Shown here piece after piece: positions 53,882 through 62,831 of a DNA stretch of 64,000 nt. The notes beneath the pieces are model-generated. The model was not told the DNA's origin, searched no databases, and saw only the letters and a program-made list of their open reading frames with translations. Within the stretch, counting starts at the first letter, position 1; each line of letters opens with the position of its first letter. Both the position numbers and the translations under genes were made by a program. Origin of the DNA: Agrobacterium tumefaciens (GTDB lineage: Bacteria > Pseudomonadota > Alphaproteobacteria > Rhizobiales > Rhizobiaceae); the NCBI RefSeq assembly GCF_009649785.1, contig NZ_WJOK01000021.1:1-64000 (forward strand). Direction: 5' to 3'.

Positions 53882-54841
53882 ATGCCGACAGACATCGCCC
53901 ATGCGGACCGCGTGTATGAAACAGCGCGCCAACGTTCCGCAGCCGCAAGTTCTCCGATTATCGCCTCATGGCGCCGTTGCATGGTCACGCACCGTCTTGC
54001 GCCGGAGGAAAACCGCAAGCCGATCTTTCTCACCGATGTCGAATTCCGCCGCGCACGCGAAAGTGCGGCGGGCCTGATTGCCGAAAGCACGGATGAACTC
54101 GACCGTATTTTTCATAGTGTCGGCAAATCCGGCTGCTGCCTGCTTTTGACAGACGCCCAGGGCGTCGCGCTGGAGCGCCGGGGTGCTGCCGGCGACGATC
54201 GTGATTTCCGGGCGCTCGGTCTCTGGTCCGGCGCCGTCTGGAGCGAAGCGAGCGTCGGAACCAACGGTATTGGAACGGCACTTGCCGACGAGCGTTCGGT
54301 GGTGGTCTATCGCGATCAGCACTTCTTCACATCGAACACGGAACTCTGCTGCACCACGGCCCCGATACGCGACCATACCGGCCGGGTGACGGGCGCTCTC
54401 GATATTTCCACGTGCCGCGACGATATCAACGAAATGACGTTTTCTTTCGTCACGCAGGCGGTGCGGGATGCGGCCCAGCGTATCGAGGGCAATCTCTTCC
54501 GCCGGGCCTTTCCCGGCGCGCGCATCGTCGTGGTGCCTACGGGTTTCAGTCCGGCACTTTCATTGCTTGCCGTCGATCAGGACGATCTCGTGCTTGGGGC
54601 GACGCGCGCGGCGCGGCTTGCGCTGAAGCTCGATGACCATCGCATTGCGCAGGGGCTGCCCGCCGCCGATGTCTTGCAGGAACAGCGTCACGACGGCGGT
54701 TCCGATCTTGAGGAGGCGGAACGTTCGGCTTTGCGCCGGGTTCTGTCGCGCACCAATGGCAATGTCACGCAGGCCGCGTCCCTGCTCGGCATCAGCCGCG
54801 CCACGCTTCATCGCAAGATGAAGAAATTCGACGTGCATTGA
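53882..54841 (+). CDS. GAF-Fis transcriptional regulator without AAA+ domain
   Basis: A 319-residue AcoR-like regulator: N-terminal region with SPIIASWRRCM, a GAF-like sensor domain (~55-210, with SVGTNGIGTALADE and the paired Cys LCCTTAPI), and a C-terminal Fis-type helix-turn-helix (~275-319: VTQAASLLGISRATLHRKMK). The sigma54-activating AAA+ module that lies between these in AcoR is absent, so it should not drive sigma54 open complexes. GGGAGGAG before the ATG of MPTDIAH decides the start. It is next to an aldehyde dehydrogenase, its likely target. Confidence 0.88.
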   Translation: MPTDIAHADRVYETARQRSAAASSPIIASWRRCMVTHRLAPEENRKPIFLTDVEFRRARESAAGLIAESTDELDRIFHSVGKSGCCLLLTDAQGVALERRGAAGDDRDFRALGLWSGAVWSEASVGTNGIGTALADERSVVVYRDQHFFTSNTELCCTTAPIRDHTGRVTGALDISTCRDDINEMTFSFVTQAVRDAAQRIEGNLFRRAFPGARIVVVPTGFSPALSLLAVDQDDLVLGATRAARLALKLDDHRIAQGLPAADVLQEQRHDGGSDLEEAERSALRRVLSRTNGNVTQAASLLGISRATLHRKMKKFDVH

Positions 54842-54858
54842 GGCTACCCGAGACCATA

Positions 54859-54876
54859 CCCGCTCAATTCAGCGGG
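54859..54876 (+). terminator. Short hairpin after the GAF-Fis gene
   Basis: CCCGCT CAATTC AGCGGG, a six-pair stem 18 bases after the regulator stop, without a T-run. It may be a weak end signal or a regulatory structure for the aldehyde dehydrogenase gene. Confidence 0.4.
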
Positions 54877-54889
54877 ATCGGAGCGGGTT

Positions 54890-54907
54890 TGTCGCAGATG
54901 TGAGACA
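54890..54907. promoter_or_regulatory. Candidate operator before the aldehyde dehydrogenase gene
   Basis: TGTCGCA GATG TGAGACA: a seven-base inverted repeat with one mismatch, 108 bases before the dehydrogenase start. Its dyad form suits a Fis-type dimeric regulator such as the one encoded just upstream. Confidence 0.55.
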
Positions 54908-55014
54908 ATGTGCGCTGCGGAACCGCGCGGTGCCACTACCCGCCACGATCATCTAGGCCCACCTTCCTGTCATGCGGTCCGTCGCGGATCGTTTTCATCA
55001 GGGAGGATGAAATC

Positions 55015-56532
55015 ATGAATATTCAGGTTCAGCACAAAGCTGGCGAAGCGCCCTTCAAGCTGAAATACGGAAATTTCATCGGCGGCAAATGGGTGGAGCC
55101 GAAATCCGGCCGCTACATGGACAATCTGTCGCCGGTAACGGGTCACAAGATTTGTGAGGTTCCGCGCTCCGATGCGGCCGATATCGAACTCGCACTGGAT
55201 GCCGCCCACCAGGCGCGGGAGAAGTGGGGCAAGACGAGCGTTACCGAACGTTCCAACATCCTGCTCAAGATCGCCCAGCGCATCGAGGACAATCTGGATC
55301 TCATCGCACGGGCCGAAACCTGGGATAACGGCAAGCCGCTACGCGAGACCACCAATGCGGATATTCCGCTGACGATCGACCATTTCCGCTATTTCGCGGG
55401 CTGCATCCGCGCGCAGGAAGGCACGATCGGCGAAATCGACAATGACACTGTCGCTTATCATTTCCATGAGCCTCTCGGCGTCGTCGGCCAGATTATTCCG
55501 TGGAACTTCCCGATCCTTATGGCCGCATGGAAACTTGCACCGGCACTCGCCGCCGGCAACTGCGTGGTACTGAAGCCGGCGGAACAGACGCCTGCTTCTA
55601 TTCTGGTGGTGATGGAGCTTATCGAAGACCTGCTGCCGCCGGGCGTGCTCAACATCGTCAACGGCACTGGTGTTGAAGCGGGCAAGCCGCTGGCGCAGAG
55701 CAAGCGCATCGCCAAGATCGCCTTCACCGGCTCCACCCCGGTCGGCAAGGAAATCATGCGTTATGCGGCCGACAATGTCACAAACATCACGCTGGAACTG
55801 GGCGGCAAGTCGCCGAACATCTTCTTTGCCGATGTGATGAATGAAGACGACGCTTTCCTTGACAAAGCGCTTGAAGGTTTCGCCTTCTTCGCGCTCAACC
55901 AGGGCGAAGTCTGCACATGCCCGTCGCGTGCGCTGGTGCATGAATCGATCTACGACCGCTTTATGGAAAAGGCGATCAAGCGCGTTCAGGCCATCAGCCA
56001 GGACGACCCGCTCAATCCGTCGACCATGCTGGGTGCGCAGGCCTCGCAGGAACAGTTCGACAAGATCATGCGCTATCTGGATATCGGCAAGAAGGAAGGC
56101 GCAAAGGTTCTGACCGGCGGTGACCGCAAGACGCTCACGGGCGATCTTAAGGACGGTTATTACATTCAGCCGACGGTCTTCGAAGGCAACAACAAGATGC
56201 GGGTTTTCCAGGAGGAAATCTTCGGTCCTGTCGTTTCGGTCACCACCTTCAAGACGGTGGAAGAAGCGCTCGAAATCGCCAATGACACGGTTTACGGTCT
56301 TGGCGCTGGCGTCTGGAGCCGCGATACCAATATCGCCTATCGCGCTGGTCGTGGCATCGAAGCGGGCCGCGTGTGGACCAATTGCTACCACGTCTATCCG
56401 GCCGGTGCCGCCTTTGGTGGTTACAAGCAGTCGGGCATTGGTCGCGAGACCCACAAGATGATGCTCGATCACTACCAGCAGACCAAGAACCTGCTCGTAT
56501 CCTACAGCCCGAACAAGGTTGGCTTCTTCTGA
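55015..56532 (+). CDS. NAD(P)-dependent aldehyde dehydrogenase
   Basis: A 505-residue aldehyde dehydrogenase of the acetaldehyde/AldB-ExaC-like group. The cofactor-binding [20 protein letters not shown] (residues ~163-182), the [11 protein letters not shown] loop, the catalytic Glu in LELGGKSPN and the catalytic Cys in [14 protein letters not shown] (~295-308) are all present. I start at [10 protein letters not shown], with AGGGAGGATG upstream. Neighbouring regulators of the AcoR type usually accompany acetaldehyde or C2-alcohol metabolism, so acetaldehyde is a plausible substrate. Strong hairpins follow. Confidence 0.94.
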   Translation: MNIQVQHKAGEAPFKLKYGNFIGGKWVEPKSGRYMDNLSPVTGHKICEVPRSDAADIELALDAAHQAREKWGKTSVTERSNILLKIAQRIEDNLDLIARAETWDNGKPLRETTNADIPLTIDHFRYFAGCIRAQEGTIGEIDNDTVAYHFHEPLGVVGQIIPWNFPILMAAWKLAPALAAGNCVVLKPAEQTPASILVVMELIEDLLPPGVLNIVNGTGVEAGKPLAQSKRIAKIAFTGSTPVGKEIMRYAADNVTNITLELGGKSPNIFFADVMNEDDAFLDKALEGFAFFALNQGEVCTCPSRALVHESIYDRFMEKAIKRVQAISQDDPLNPSTMLGAQASQEQFDKIMRYLDIGKKEGAKVLTGGDRKTLTGDLKDGYYIQPTVFEGNNKMRVFQEEIFGPVVSVTTFKTVEEALEIANDTVYGLGAGVWSRDTNIAYRAGRGIEAGRVWTNCYHVYPAGAAFGGYKQSGIGRETHKMMLDHYQQTKNLLVSYSPNKVGFF

Positions 56533-56584
56533 GTTCCTCCCCGGAAGCCGGCGACGGATCATCCTGATTTCCGGCCGCCGGCGA

Positions 56585-56612
56585 GTTCCCAGGGGCTTCG
56601 GTCCCTGGGAAC
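56585..56612 (+). terminator. First hairpin after the aldehyde dehydrogenase gene
   Basis: A perfect ten-base stem, GTTCCCAGGG / CCCTGGGAAC, with an eight-base loop. It has no T-run; it precedes the true terminator at 56634. Confidence 0.5.
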
Positions 56613-56633
56613 CCGGATGAAGTTCAGCAAAAT

Positions 56634-56667
56634 AAAAGGCCGGAGGTTTTGCCTCCGGCCTTTTTTT
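56634..56667. terminator. Terminator between the aldehyde dehydrogenase and chemoreceptor genes
   Basis: AAAAGGCCGGAGG pairs with CCTCCGGCC plus a seven-T tract, loop TTTTG. It serves the plus-strand dehydrogenase and, with its A-run, probably also the convergent chemoreceptor gene, which ends nine bases away. Confidence 0.92.
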
Positions 56668-56675
56668 GCTGCGGA

Positions 56676-58943
56676 CTATGCCGCGTAACGCTGGTCGCGG
56701 TTTCGGGTGGCACCTACGGAGAACTGGCCCACCTGTTCGGTCAGGCCATCAGCTTCGCTTGCGAGCGAGAAGGCCGCAGCCGTCGTTTCCTCCACCATCG
56801 CCGCGTTCTGCTGCGTCACATGGTCAAGTTCGTTGACGGAGGCGTTGATTTCGCCGAGGCGGCCGGATTGTTCGCGCGAAGCTGTGGCGATTTCACCGAT
56901 CTGTTCGTTGACCGACTGGATGCGTTTCTGGATCTGCTCGAGGCTTTCCCCGGTTTTCAGCACCAGTGCCACGCCGCTTTCCACATCGCCCGCAGAGGTG
57001 GCGATGAGCGTCGTGATATCCCGTGCGGCAGCCGCCGATTTCTGCGCGAGTTCCCGCACTTCCTGTGCCACAACCGCAAAGCCCTTTCCGGCCTCACCGG
57101 CGCGGGCAGCCTCAACCCCGGCGTTCAGCGCCAGGAGATTGGTCTGGAAGGCGATCTGGTCGATGACGTCGATGATCTGGCGGATCTTGGACGACGACGT
57201 CTCTATACGCTCCATGGCGACGATTGCTTCTTTGACGACAGCGGTGGATTTATGGGCATCCTGCATGGTTTCCGCCGTCGTTCCGACTGCGACGTCGCAG
57301 CGGGAGAGGGAAACGTTGACGGCCTGCGTCATGTCTCCAAGTGCGGCGGCTGCTTCCTCTAGGGCGGCCGCCTGGCGTTCCGTGCGCCGCGACAGATCTT
57401 CCGATGCGCTTTTCAGCTCGCCGGAGCCGGAGCGGATGGCATTGGCGCTTTCGCCGATGCTTGAGATCGTCGTATCCAGCCCCGCTATGGAGTTGTTGAA
57501 ATCGACGCGCAGATGGTCGAGCGACGGCACGAAAGGTTTTTCAATGCGAAGATCGAGCCTGCCCGCAGCAAGATTGGCAAGGCCGGTCGCAAGCGCATCG
57601 ACTGCTTCTTCCAGCTCCTTCGCACTTCTTGCCTTTTCCATCTCACGCTGGGCGCGTTCCTCGTCCAGTTCCTCGCTTTTGCGATGGGACTCGGTTTCCA
57701 TGCGCTGCTTGTCGAGAATGCCCTGGCGGAAGGATTCCAGTGCGCGCGCCATGGTGCCGATTTCGTCGCCACGGGAAACGGCCTTGATCTCAATATTATG
57801 GTCACCACCGTTCAGACGTTCCATCAACCCGGCAAGGCCGGTCAGCGGCTTGGTCAGGCTGGCGGAAACGAAAATGCCGATGAGTGTCATGACGGCAAGC
57901 ACCGCAAGTGTTGCAAGCGTTGCCCAGAAGGCGAGATCATTGGCCGCTGCCAGCACCTTGCTCTCCTGCTGGCCGATGGCCAGAAGATGCTTCTGTCCGA
58001 AAACGGAGACCGGACGATAGGCGTAGAAGATGCTGCCCGCAGGGGTCTTCGCCATGACCGTTCCGGCTTCGCTGGCACCTGTAAGTGCCGCGAGACTTTC
58101 GGAAACGGCGACTCCAGCCCCACCGGAGAGCACGCCCGCGCGAAGTTTGCCTTCAGCGCTCAGAAGAACGGCGTCGTCGATGGACTTGCCGGTTTCCTCA
58201 GGTGTTACCACCGCACCGATACGGTCTGCGGAAATGCGCATGATGACGGCGCCCTTGCGCTGCAACTGGCCCCAGTTCGAGACCGCAAGCGGCATGCCGA
58301 TCAGGGCCGAGTCATTGGTGCTGTCATCGTTGAACCCAGTTGTGCTGATGACACCGTCCTTGCCGGCCTCGATGCGGTCGAACAATTCCTTGATCGTGCT
58401 GTTTTGCGGTTCCGTCACATTGGTCAGGAAGTTCTTGCCCTTGGTCACGGAATAGATAATGAGGCCTGCCTTGTCGATGACGTAGATGTCGCTGACCCGG
58501 GTGTTGCGCCAGACGCTGGCAATGGCCGCGTTGATCGTGGCGTGGCGAATGGCATAGAGCAGCCGCAAACCTTCACCGTTGAAGGAGGCGCGCTCCTCCT
58601 CGGATACGCCCTCGCGGCGGAATGCCTGAATGATCGCATCCTTTTCCGTCGGTACGACCGTGGTCATGGTTTCCAGCGCCTGAGCGATCGCAGCGTTCTG
58701 CGACAGCTCGGAAATGCTTTGTTCGACGCGCAGCGTATAGGCATCAAGCTGTTTGGACTGGTTTCCCGCAACCGTCTCGAGCCTGATCTTGCTGGCGTCG
58801 ATCAGGCCGGACTTGCCCATTTCGTATGACAGCAGCCCAACGGCCAGGCACGAAACCAGCGTCGCGCCCGTGACGAGCGCTGCGAATTTGGCCTTGATTG
58901 ACAATGATTTAGCTTTGACAGCAGTCGGATTTGCACCCGGCAT
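56676..58943 (-). CDS. Methyl-accepting chemotaxis protein
   Basis: A 755-residue transmembrane chemoreceptor: TM1 (~18-38), a large periplasmic Cache-type sensor (~40-335) with IYVIDKAGLIIYSVTKG, TM2 (~342-365), HAMP (~366-420), a second HAMP-like stretch near 470-520, and the signalling domain (~530-745) with the hairpin tip ALNAGVEAARAGEAGKGFAV. The C-terminus (NRDQRYAA) lacks the NWETF-type CheR tether. I start at MPGANPTAV, with GGGAGGAAACAGG upstream. The ligand is unknown. Confidence 0.94.
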   Translation of the reverse strand: MPGANPTAVKAKSLSIKAKFAALVTGATLVSCLAVGLLSYEMGKSGLIDASKIRLETVAGNQSKQLDAYTLRVEQSISELSQNAAIAQALETMTTVVPTEKDAIIQAFRREGVSEEERASFNGEGLRLLYAIRHATINAAIASVWRNTRVSDIYVIDKAGLIIYSVTKGKNFLTNVTEPQNSTIKELFDRIEAGKDGVISTTGFNDDSTNDSALIGMPLAVSNWGQLQRKGAVIMRISADRIGAVVTPEETGKSIDDAVLLSAEGKLRAGVLSGGAGVAVSESLAALTGASEAGTVMAKTPAGSIFYAYRPVSVFGQKHLLAIGQQESKVLAAANDLAFWATLATLAVLAVMTLIGIFVSASLTKPLTGLAGLMERLNGGDHNIEIKAVSRGDEIGTMARALESFRQGILDKQRMETESHRKSEELDEERAQREMEKARSAKELEEAVDALATGLANLAAGRLDLRIEKPFVPSLDHLRVDFNNSIAGLDTTISSIGESANAIRSGSGELKSASEDLSRRTERQAAALEEAAAALGDMTQAVNVSLSRCDVAVGTTAETMQDAHKSTAVVKEAIVAMERIETSSSKIRQIIDVIDQIAFQTNLLALNAGVEAARAGEAGKGFAVVAQEVRELAQKSAAAARDITTLIATSAGDVESGVALVLKTGESLEQIQKRIQSVNEQIGEIATASREQSGRLGEINASVNELDHVTQQNAAMVEETTAAAFSLASEADGLTEQVGQFSVGATRNRDQRYAA

Positions 58944-59139
58944 CCTGTTTCCTCCCCCCAAAAGAACGTTGCGGTACCGTCGCAACAATTGTTTACGGTC
59001 GCGTTAAGCTTGGCGGTGAATTGTATGATTATTTCCCGCATACCGTGAAAAAATCCAAGGCCCTGGCCGGCCATTCTCCGTAATAAAACTGCAATGGAAC
59101 GGGCGCATACCGTGCGAAGTTCAACGGCTGTTCATATTC

Positions 59140-59973
59140 ATGCAAGCTTTTCGCGCTCCTGCTCTTGCCACTATCGACGATGTTTGCGGAACACCCGCGG
59201 CTGGATATGACGGAGCCCCTTTGAGATCGATCCCGGATTTCGCGGTTATCGTACCCATGCACAATGAGGAAGCGAGCGTTGAAACGCTTGTCGCTGAGAT
59301 CGTTGCTGCCTGCCAGCCGGTCGGTCCGTTCGAGATTATCGTGGTGGACGACGCATCTTCCGATCGCACGGCGGATGTGGCGCTTTCGCTTGCCGGGCGT
59401 TATCCGATGCTGCGGCTGGTGCGGCATGACCGGCAGGGCGGGCAATCGGCTGCGATCCACAGCGGTGTGCAGGCAGCGCGCGCGCCGGTTGTCTGTATGC
59501 TTGACGGAGACGGGCAGAACCCGCCGGACAATCTGCCGGCGCTTCTTGCGCCGCTTCTTGCCTCGAACGCGCCGAGCCGGCTTGCGCTTGTGGCCGGGCA
59601 GCGCGTCGGCCGGCGCGATACGCTTGCAAAACGTCTTTCCTCCCGCTTCGCCAATGGCTTGCGGGCGCGGATATTGAAGGACGGCACGCGGGATACCGGC
59701 TGCGGCCTCAAGGCTTTCCGTCGCGACGCCTATCTCGCCTTGCCCTATTTCGATCACCACCACCGCTATTTTCCGGCGCTCTTCAATCGCGACGGCTGGC
59801 AGGTTGCCCATGTCGACGTCACGCACCGGGCGCGCCTGCATGGCAATTCCCATTACACCAATATCGGCCGCGCGCTTGTCGGCATCCACGACCTGATCGG
59901 CGTTGCCTGGCTGTTGCGGCGGCGCAAGCGGGCAAGTTGGGCCGAAACCTTCAAAACGGAGACATCGCCGTGA
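59140..59973 (+). CDS. Family 2 glycosyltransferase (polyprenyl-phosphate sugar synthase type)
   Basis: A 277-residue GT2 enzyme of the DPM1/ArnC-like group. After a ~33-residue N-terminus come FAVIVPMHNEEAS, IIVVDDASSDRTADVA and the metal-binding DGDGQNPP (DxD), then GQRVGRRDT, and DTGCGLKAFRRDAY as the acceptor loop. Unlike ArnC it lacks C-terminal membrane helices. First of four overlapping genes (GT2, LAB_N, GT39, PAP2). It should load a sugar onto a polyprenyl phosphate for the GT39 enzyme. Confidence 0.92.
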   Translation: MQAFRAPALATIDDVCGTPAAGYDGAPLRSIPDFAVIVPMHNEEASVETLVAEIVAACQPVGPFEIIVVDDASSDRTADVALSLAGRYPMLRLVRHDRQGGQSAAIHSGVQAARAPVVCMLDGDGQNPPDNLPALLAPLLASNAPSRLALVAGQRVGRRDTLAKRLSSRFANGLRARILKDGTRDTGCGLKAFRRDAYLALPYFDHHHRYFPALFNRDGWQVAHVDVTHRARLHGNSHYTNIGRALVGIHDLIGVAWLLRRRKRASWAETFKTETSP

Positions 59974-60281
59974 ACGCACCGGCCTTATGGTCCATGCTGC
60001 ATGTGAACAGCTGGAAGGAATTTCTCTGGGTCTGCACCGGCTTTATGGGCCAGATGCTGTTCACCATGCGTTTTCTGGTTCAATGGATTTCGTCGGAACG
60101 GGCGAACCGCTCGGTCATTCCGGTAGCCTTCTGGTATTTCTCCATCGTCGGCGGCCTTGTGCTGCTATTATACGCGATCTGGCGTCGCGATCCGGTTTTC
60201 ATTCTGGGACAGGCCTCCGGCCTGTTCATTTATGCCCGAAATCTCTGGTTGATCCATGCAGAACGCCGCCAGCATGCATGA
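59970..60281 (+). CDS. LAB_N (lipid-A-disaccharide synthase N-terminal domain) membrane protein
   Basis: A 103-residue protein with three membrane helices of the LAB_N family: WKEFLWVCTGFMGQMLFTMR, then QWISSERANRSVIPVAFW, and GQASGLFIYARNLWLI. The domain is named from a fusion to LpxB but is found alone beside GT2/GT39 genes, where it may help flip or hold the lipid-linked sugar. It begins with GTG overlapping the GT2 stop (GTGA). The plus-strand neighbours overlap on both sides. Confidence 0.88.
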   Translation: MNAPALWSMLHVNSWKEFLWVCTGFMGQMLFTMRFLVQWISSERANRSVIPVAFWYFSIVGGLVLLLYAIWRRDPVFILGQASGLFIYARNLWLIHAERRQHA

Positions 60282-61764
60282 GGCCGCAGCTCTGCCTTAC
60301 GCGCAGGCGAATGAACAGCGCCAATGGATGACGTTTGCGCTTGCGGCAATCGTGCTCGTCACCGTGCTGCGCGTCGTCGGGCTTGCTTTCAACCGCACCG
60401 ATCTTTTCGTTGATGAGGCGCAATATTGGCTGTGGGGCCGGGAGATGGCGTTCGGCGCCTATTCCAAGCCACCGCTGATCGGCTGGATCATTCGCGCCGC
60501 CACCACTCTGAGCGGCGGCGAGAGCACCTTCGACGTGCGGCTCGCCGCGCCGGTCATCCATGGCATAGTGGCCGCGGCGATCCTTGCGCTCGGGCGCATG
60601 ATCTATGATGCGAAGCTCGCCTCGCTGGCTGCAGTCATCTATCTGACGCTGCCCGCCGTGACGCTCGGCAGTCTGCTGATCTCGACCGATACGCCGATGA
60701 TGCTGTTCATCGTGCTGTCGATGATCTGCGTGCGCAAGCTTGCGGAAGCACGCGCTGCCGGTGTGTCCGCGATGCTCTGGAGCATTGCGCTTGGTCTAAG
60801 CTTCGGCCTCGGGCTGATGTCTAAATATGCGATGATCTATTTTCTGCCCTGCTTCATCGCTGCCGGCTGGCTGTGCGTGGGCTGGCGCATCCGTTGGCGT
60901 GACGCCGGTATTGCTGTAGTTGTCTGCGCCGCCGTCGTCGCTCCCAATCTGTGGTGGAATGCCGCACATGATTTCATGACCGCGCGCCACACGGCGGACA
61001 ATGCCAACTGGCATGGCGTTAAGCTGAAAATCGGTCCGGCGCTCGAGTTCTTCTTCTCGCAGGCGGGTGTTGTCGGGCCGTTCGTCTTCATCGGCATGAT
61101 CGTCGCGACGTTCAGGGCGAAAACCGCTGAAACCCGGGCGCTTGTTGCCCTTTCGATACCGATCGTGCTTCTGATCACGGCACAGGGGCTGATGTCGCGG
61201 GCGCTCGCCAACTGGGCGGTGGGGGCTTATGCCGCGGGCGTGCTTCTGGCGGTGCCTGTCCTGGCATCCCGGCGCTGGCTTACCGTCTCCACCCTTGTGC
61301 TCGGCGGCATCGTTGCCATCGCACTGCCGTTGATGACGATCGCCGGAACGGAATTGCGCTTGCCGAATGGCGACCTGGCGATGAAGCGCTATCTCGGCAG
61401 CTCGGAGCTTGTGTCGACCGGCCTTTCAAGGGCGCGAGAGGCGGGGGCGGATGCAATCGTCGCTGCAGATCGCTCCATTCTGGCCGAGCTTTTTTATCAG
61501 CTGCGGGACGAAAAGCTGCTCATGCCGCGCGCTCTGCCTGAAACCGGCGTTCCTTCCAGCCACTACGCGCTTCTTTACCCGCTGAAAGCCGGAGAGGCGA
61601 CAAATCCCGTCTATCTTGCGAGGGCGGACAGCCTGCCGGGCTGTCTCGATGGCCAGGCGCCGCTGTCGACCTGGGTTGCCGGGCCGGGCTCGTTCGAGGG
61701 CAAGGAAATCGGTCTCTGGCGTCTGCCGCCACAATGCATCCCGAGGGTTGCCGATGGACAATGA
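60256..61764 (+). CDS. GT39/83-type membrane glycosyltransferase (ArnT-like)
   Basis: A 502-residue multispanning transferase (about eleven helices) that moves a sugar from a polyprenyl phosphate carrier onto an envelope lipid. The first periplasmic loop has the catalytic-type Asp-Glu of LFVDEAQYWLWGREM, and GAYSKPPLIGWII follows, as in ArnT/RgtA-like enzymes. The C-terminal ~130 residues form a soluble periplasmic part. Starts at 60256 or 60274; it overlaps the LAB_N gene by up to 26 bases and the PAP2 gene by 11. Galacturonic acid transfer as by rhizobial Rgt enzymes is possible. Confidence 0.9.
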   Translation: MQNAASMHEAAALPYAQANEQRQWMTFALAAIVLVTVLRVVGLAFNRTDLFVDEAQYWLWGREMAFGAYSKPPLIGWIIRAATTLSGGESTFDVRLAAPVIHGIVAAAILALGRMIYDAKLASLAAVIYLTLPAVTLGSLLISTDTPMMLFIVLSMICVRKLAEARAAGVSAMLWSIALGLSFGLGLMSKYAMIYFLPCFIAAGWLCVGWRIRWRDAGIAVVVCAAVVAPNLWWNAAHDFMTARHTADNANWHGVKLKIGPALEFFFSQAGVVGPFVFIGMIVATFRAKTAETRALVALSIPIVLLITAQGLMSRALANWAVGAYAAGVLLAVPVLASRRWLTVSTLVLGGIVAIALPLMTIAGTELRLPNGDLAMKRYLGSSELVSTGLSRAREAGADAIVAADRSILAELFYQLRDEKLLMPRALPETGVPSSHYALLYPLKAGEATNPVYLARADSLPGCLDGQAPLSTWVAGPGSFEGKEIGLWRLPPQCIPRVADGQ

Positions 61765-62602
61765 TCTTTCGCATATGCGGATCACGATCTGGGTTACGTT
61801 CGCCACATTGGCGCTCGTCATCCTGTTCGCGACCTTCCCGTCCATCGACCTCGAGTTTTCTTCCCTGTTTTTCTCGCCCGAAGCGCGCCTGTGGGCTGGA
61901 AGCCTGCCGGTTCCGGAATGGTTTCGCGATACGTTGCGGGAGTTAACGGAACTGGCCGCACTTCTGGCCTCCATCGTTCTGGTCGGCAACATCAGGCTGG
62001 GCGCGATGCAGCGCACCGGCTGGCGCGTCTGGGCCTTTCTCTGCGGGCCTGTGGTGCTCTGCGCCGGGCTTCTGGTAAACGGGGTGCTGAAGGCCAATAT
62101 CGGCCGCGCCCGCCCGTTCAGCGTCAGCGATTTCGGTGGACATCAGCTTTTTACGCCGCCTTTCCAGTTCAGCACGCAATGTTATTCAAACTGTTCGTTT
62201 TCCTCCGGGGAAACGGCGCTCATAGCGAGCTTTTTCCTGCCGCTCTGCGCGCTTGTCTGGAACCGCCTGCAATGGGGCGGGCGTCTTTTCATGGGCAGCA
62301 CTGCCGCCGGCGCCATCATCCTCATGTCCGGTCTGCGTATTGCGGCTGGCGGGCATTTTCTCAGCGATGTGGTGATGTCCGTGCTGTTTTCCGCACTGAC
62401 GACGCTGTTCCTTTACCGGGCGCTGGCAATTGCCCGTCATCGTCATCTATTTACCGGCGATGCCGTTACGGCCGATGCCATCAGCCTTTGGCGCAATGGC
62501 AGCCATGCTGTTCGCACCCGCGCTCGGCGCTGGTGGCCGAAAATCAAGGCCGCCGCCACACGGCTGCAACGACCGCCGGATGCGGGCACGGCATCTTCCT
62601 GA
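61754..62602 (+). CDS. PAP2-family lipid phosphatase (LpxE/LpxF-like)
   Basis: A 282-residue inner-membrane phosphatase with six helices. The three-part active site is KANIGRARPF (residues ~112-121, KxxxxxxRP), CSFSSGETA (~146-154, where PSGH is usual but SGE is seen in lipid A phosphatases as I recall) and LRIAAGGHFLSDVV (~192-205, RxxxxxHxxxD). I start at MDNDLSHMR, overlapping the GT39 gene. Removal of a phosphate from lipid A or from the polyprenyl carrier would fit the operon. Confidence 0.88.
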   Translation: MDNDLSHMRITIWVTFATLALVILFATFPSIDLEFSSLFFSPEARLWAGSLPVPEWFRDTLRELTELAALLASIVLVGNIRLGAMQRTGWRVWAFLCGPVVLCAGLLVNGVLKANIGRARPFSVSDFGGHQLFTPPFQFSTQCYSNCSFSSGETALIASFFLPLCALVWNRLQWGGRLFMGSTAAGAIILMSGLRIAAGGHFLSDVVMSVLFSALTTLFLYRALAIARHRHLFTGDAVTADAISLWRNGSHAVRTRARRWWPKIKAAATRLQRPPDAGTASS

Positions 62603-62736
62603 GTGGTGCAGATGGAGTGCTGCGATCTGTGCGGATGCTGAGATAGCTGGCAAAATTGATAAGCTCTCTTCTCATCATGCCAATCTTTAACCACATCCAG
62701 CAACAGAGCGGACGCGCCGTAAGAAAGGATCTTACG

Positions 62737-62783
62737 GATCAAAGACTTGATCGCACTGGACCCCGGACTAAATCCGGGGTGAC
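62737..62783. repeat. Interspersed repeat, copy 2
   Basis: Begins GATCAAAGACTTGATCGC and ends CCGGGGTGAC, with a strong internal stem, ACCCCGGA / TCCGGGGT. It aligns along its full length with 35205-35252. The element lies between the PAP2 gene and the convergent prs gene. Confidence 0.7.
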
Positions 62784-62831
62784 AGTATGCGGATGCAGTG
62801 ATTTTGCAGATGTACGAGAGAAAAGACTGCT

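Noticed and set aside
51615-53948. 777-residue antisense ORF across the MHYT-GGDEF-EAL gene
   Set aside because: Long only because of codon bias on the opposite strand; the sense frame has complete domains.
54941-54965. Possible sigma54 promoter (TGGCAC) before the aldehyde dehydrogenase gene
   Set aside because: A TGGCAC-N5-TTCC-like string near 54920-54945 lies on the minus strand, pointing away from the gene, and lacks the TTGC element.
61616-61753. 46-residue extension of the PAP2 protein
   Set aside because: Arg-rich shadow of the GT39 gene's 3' end; the ATG at 61754 fits family length.
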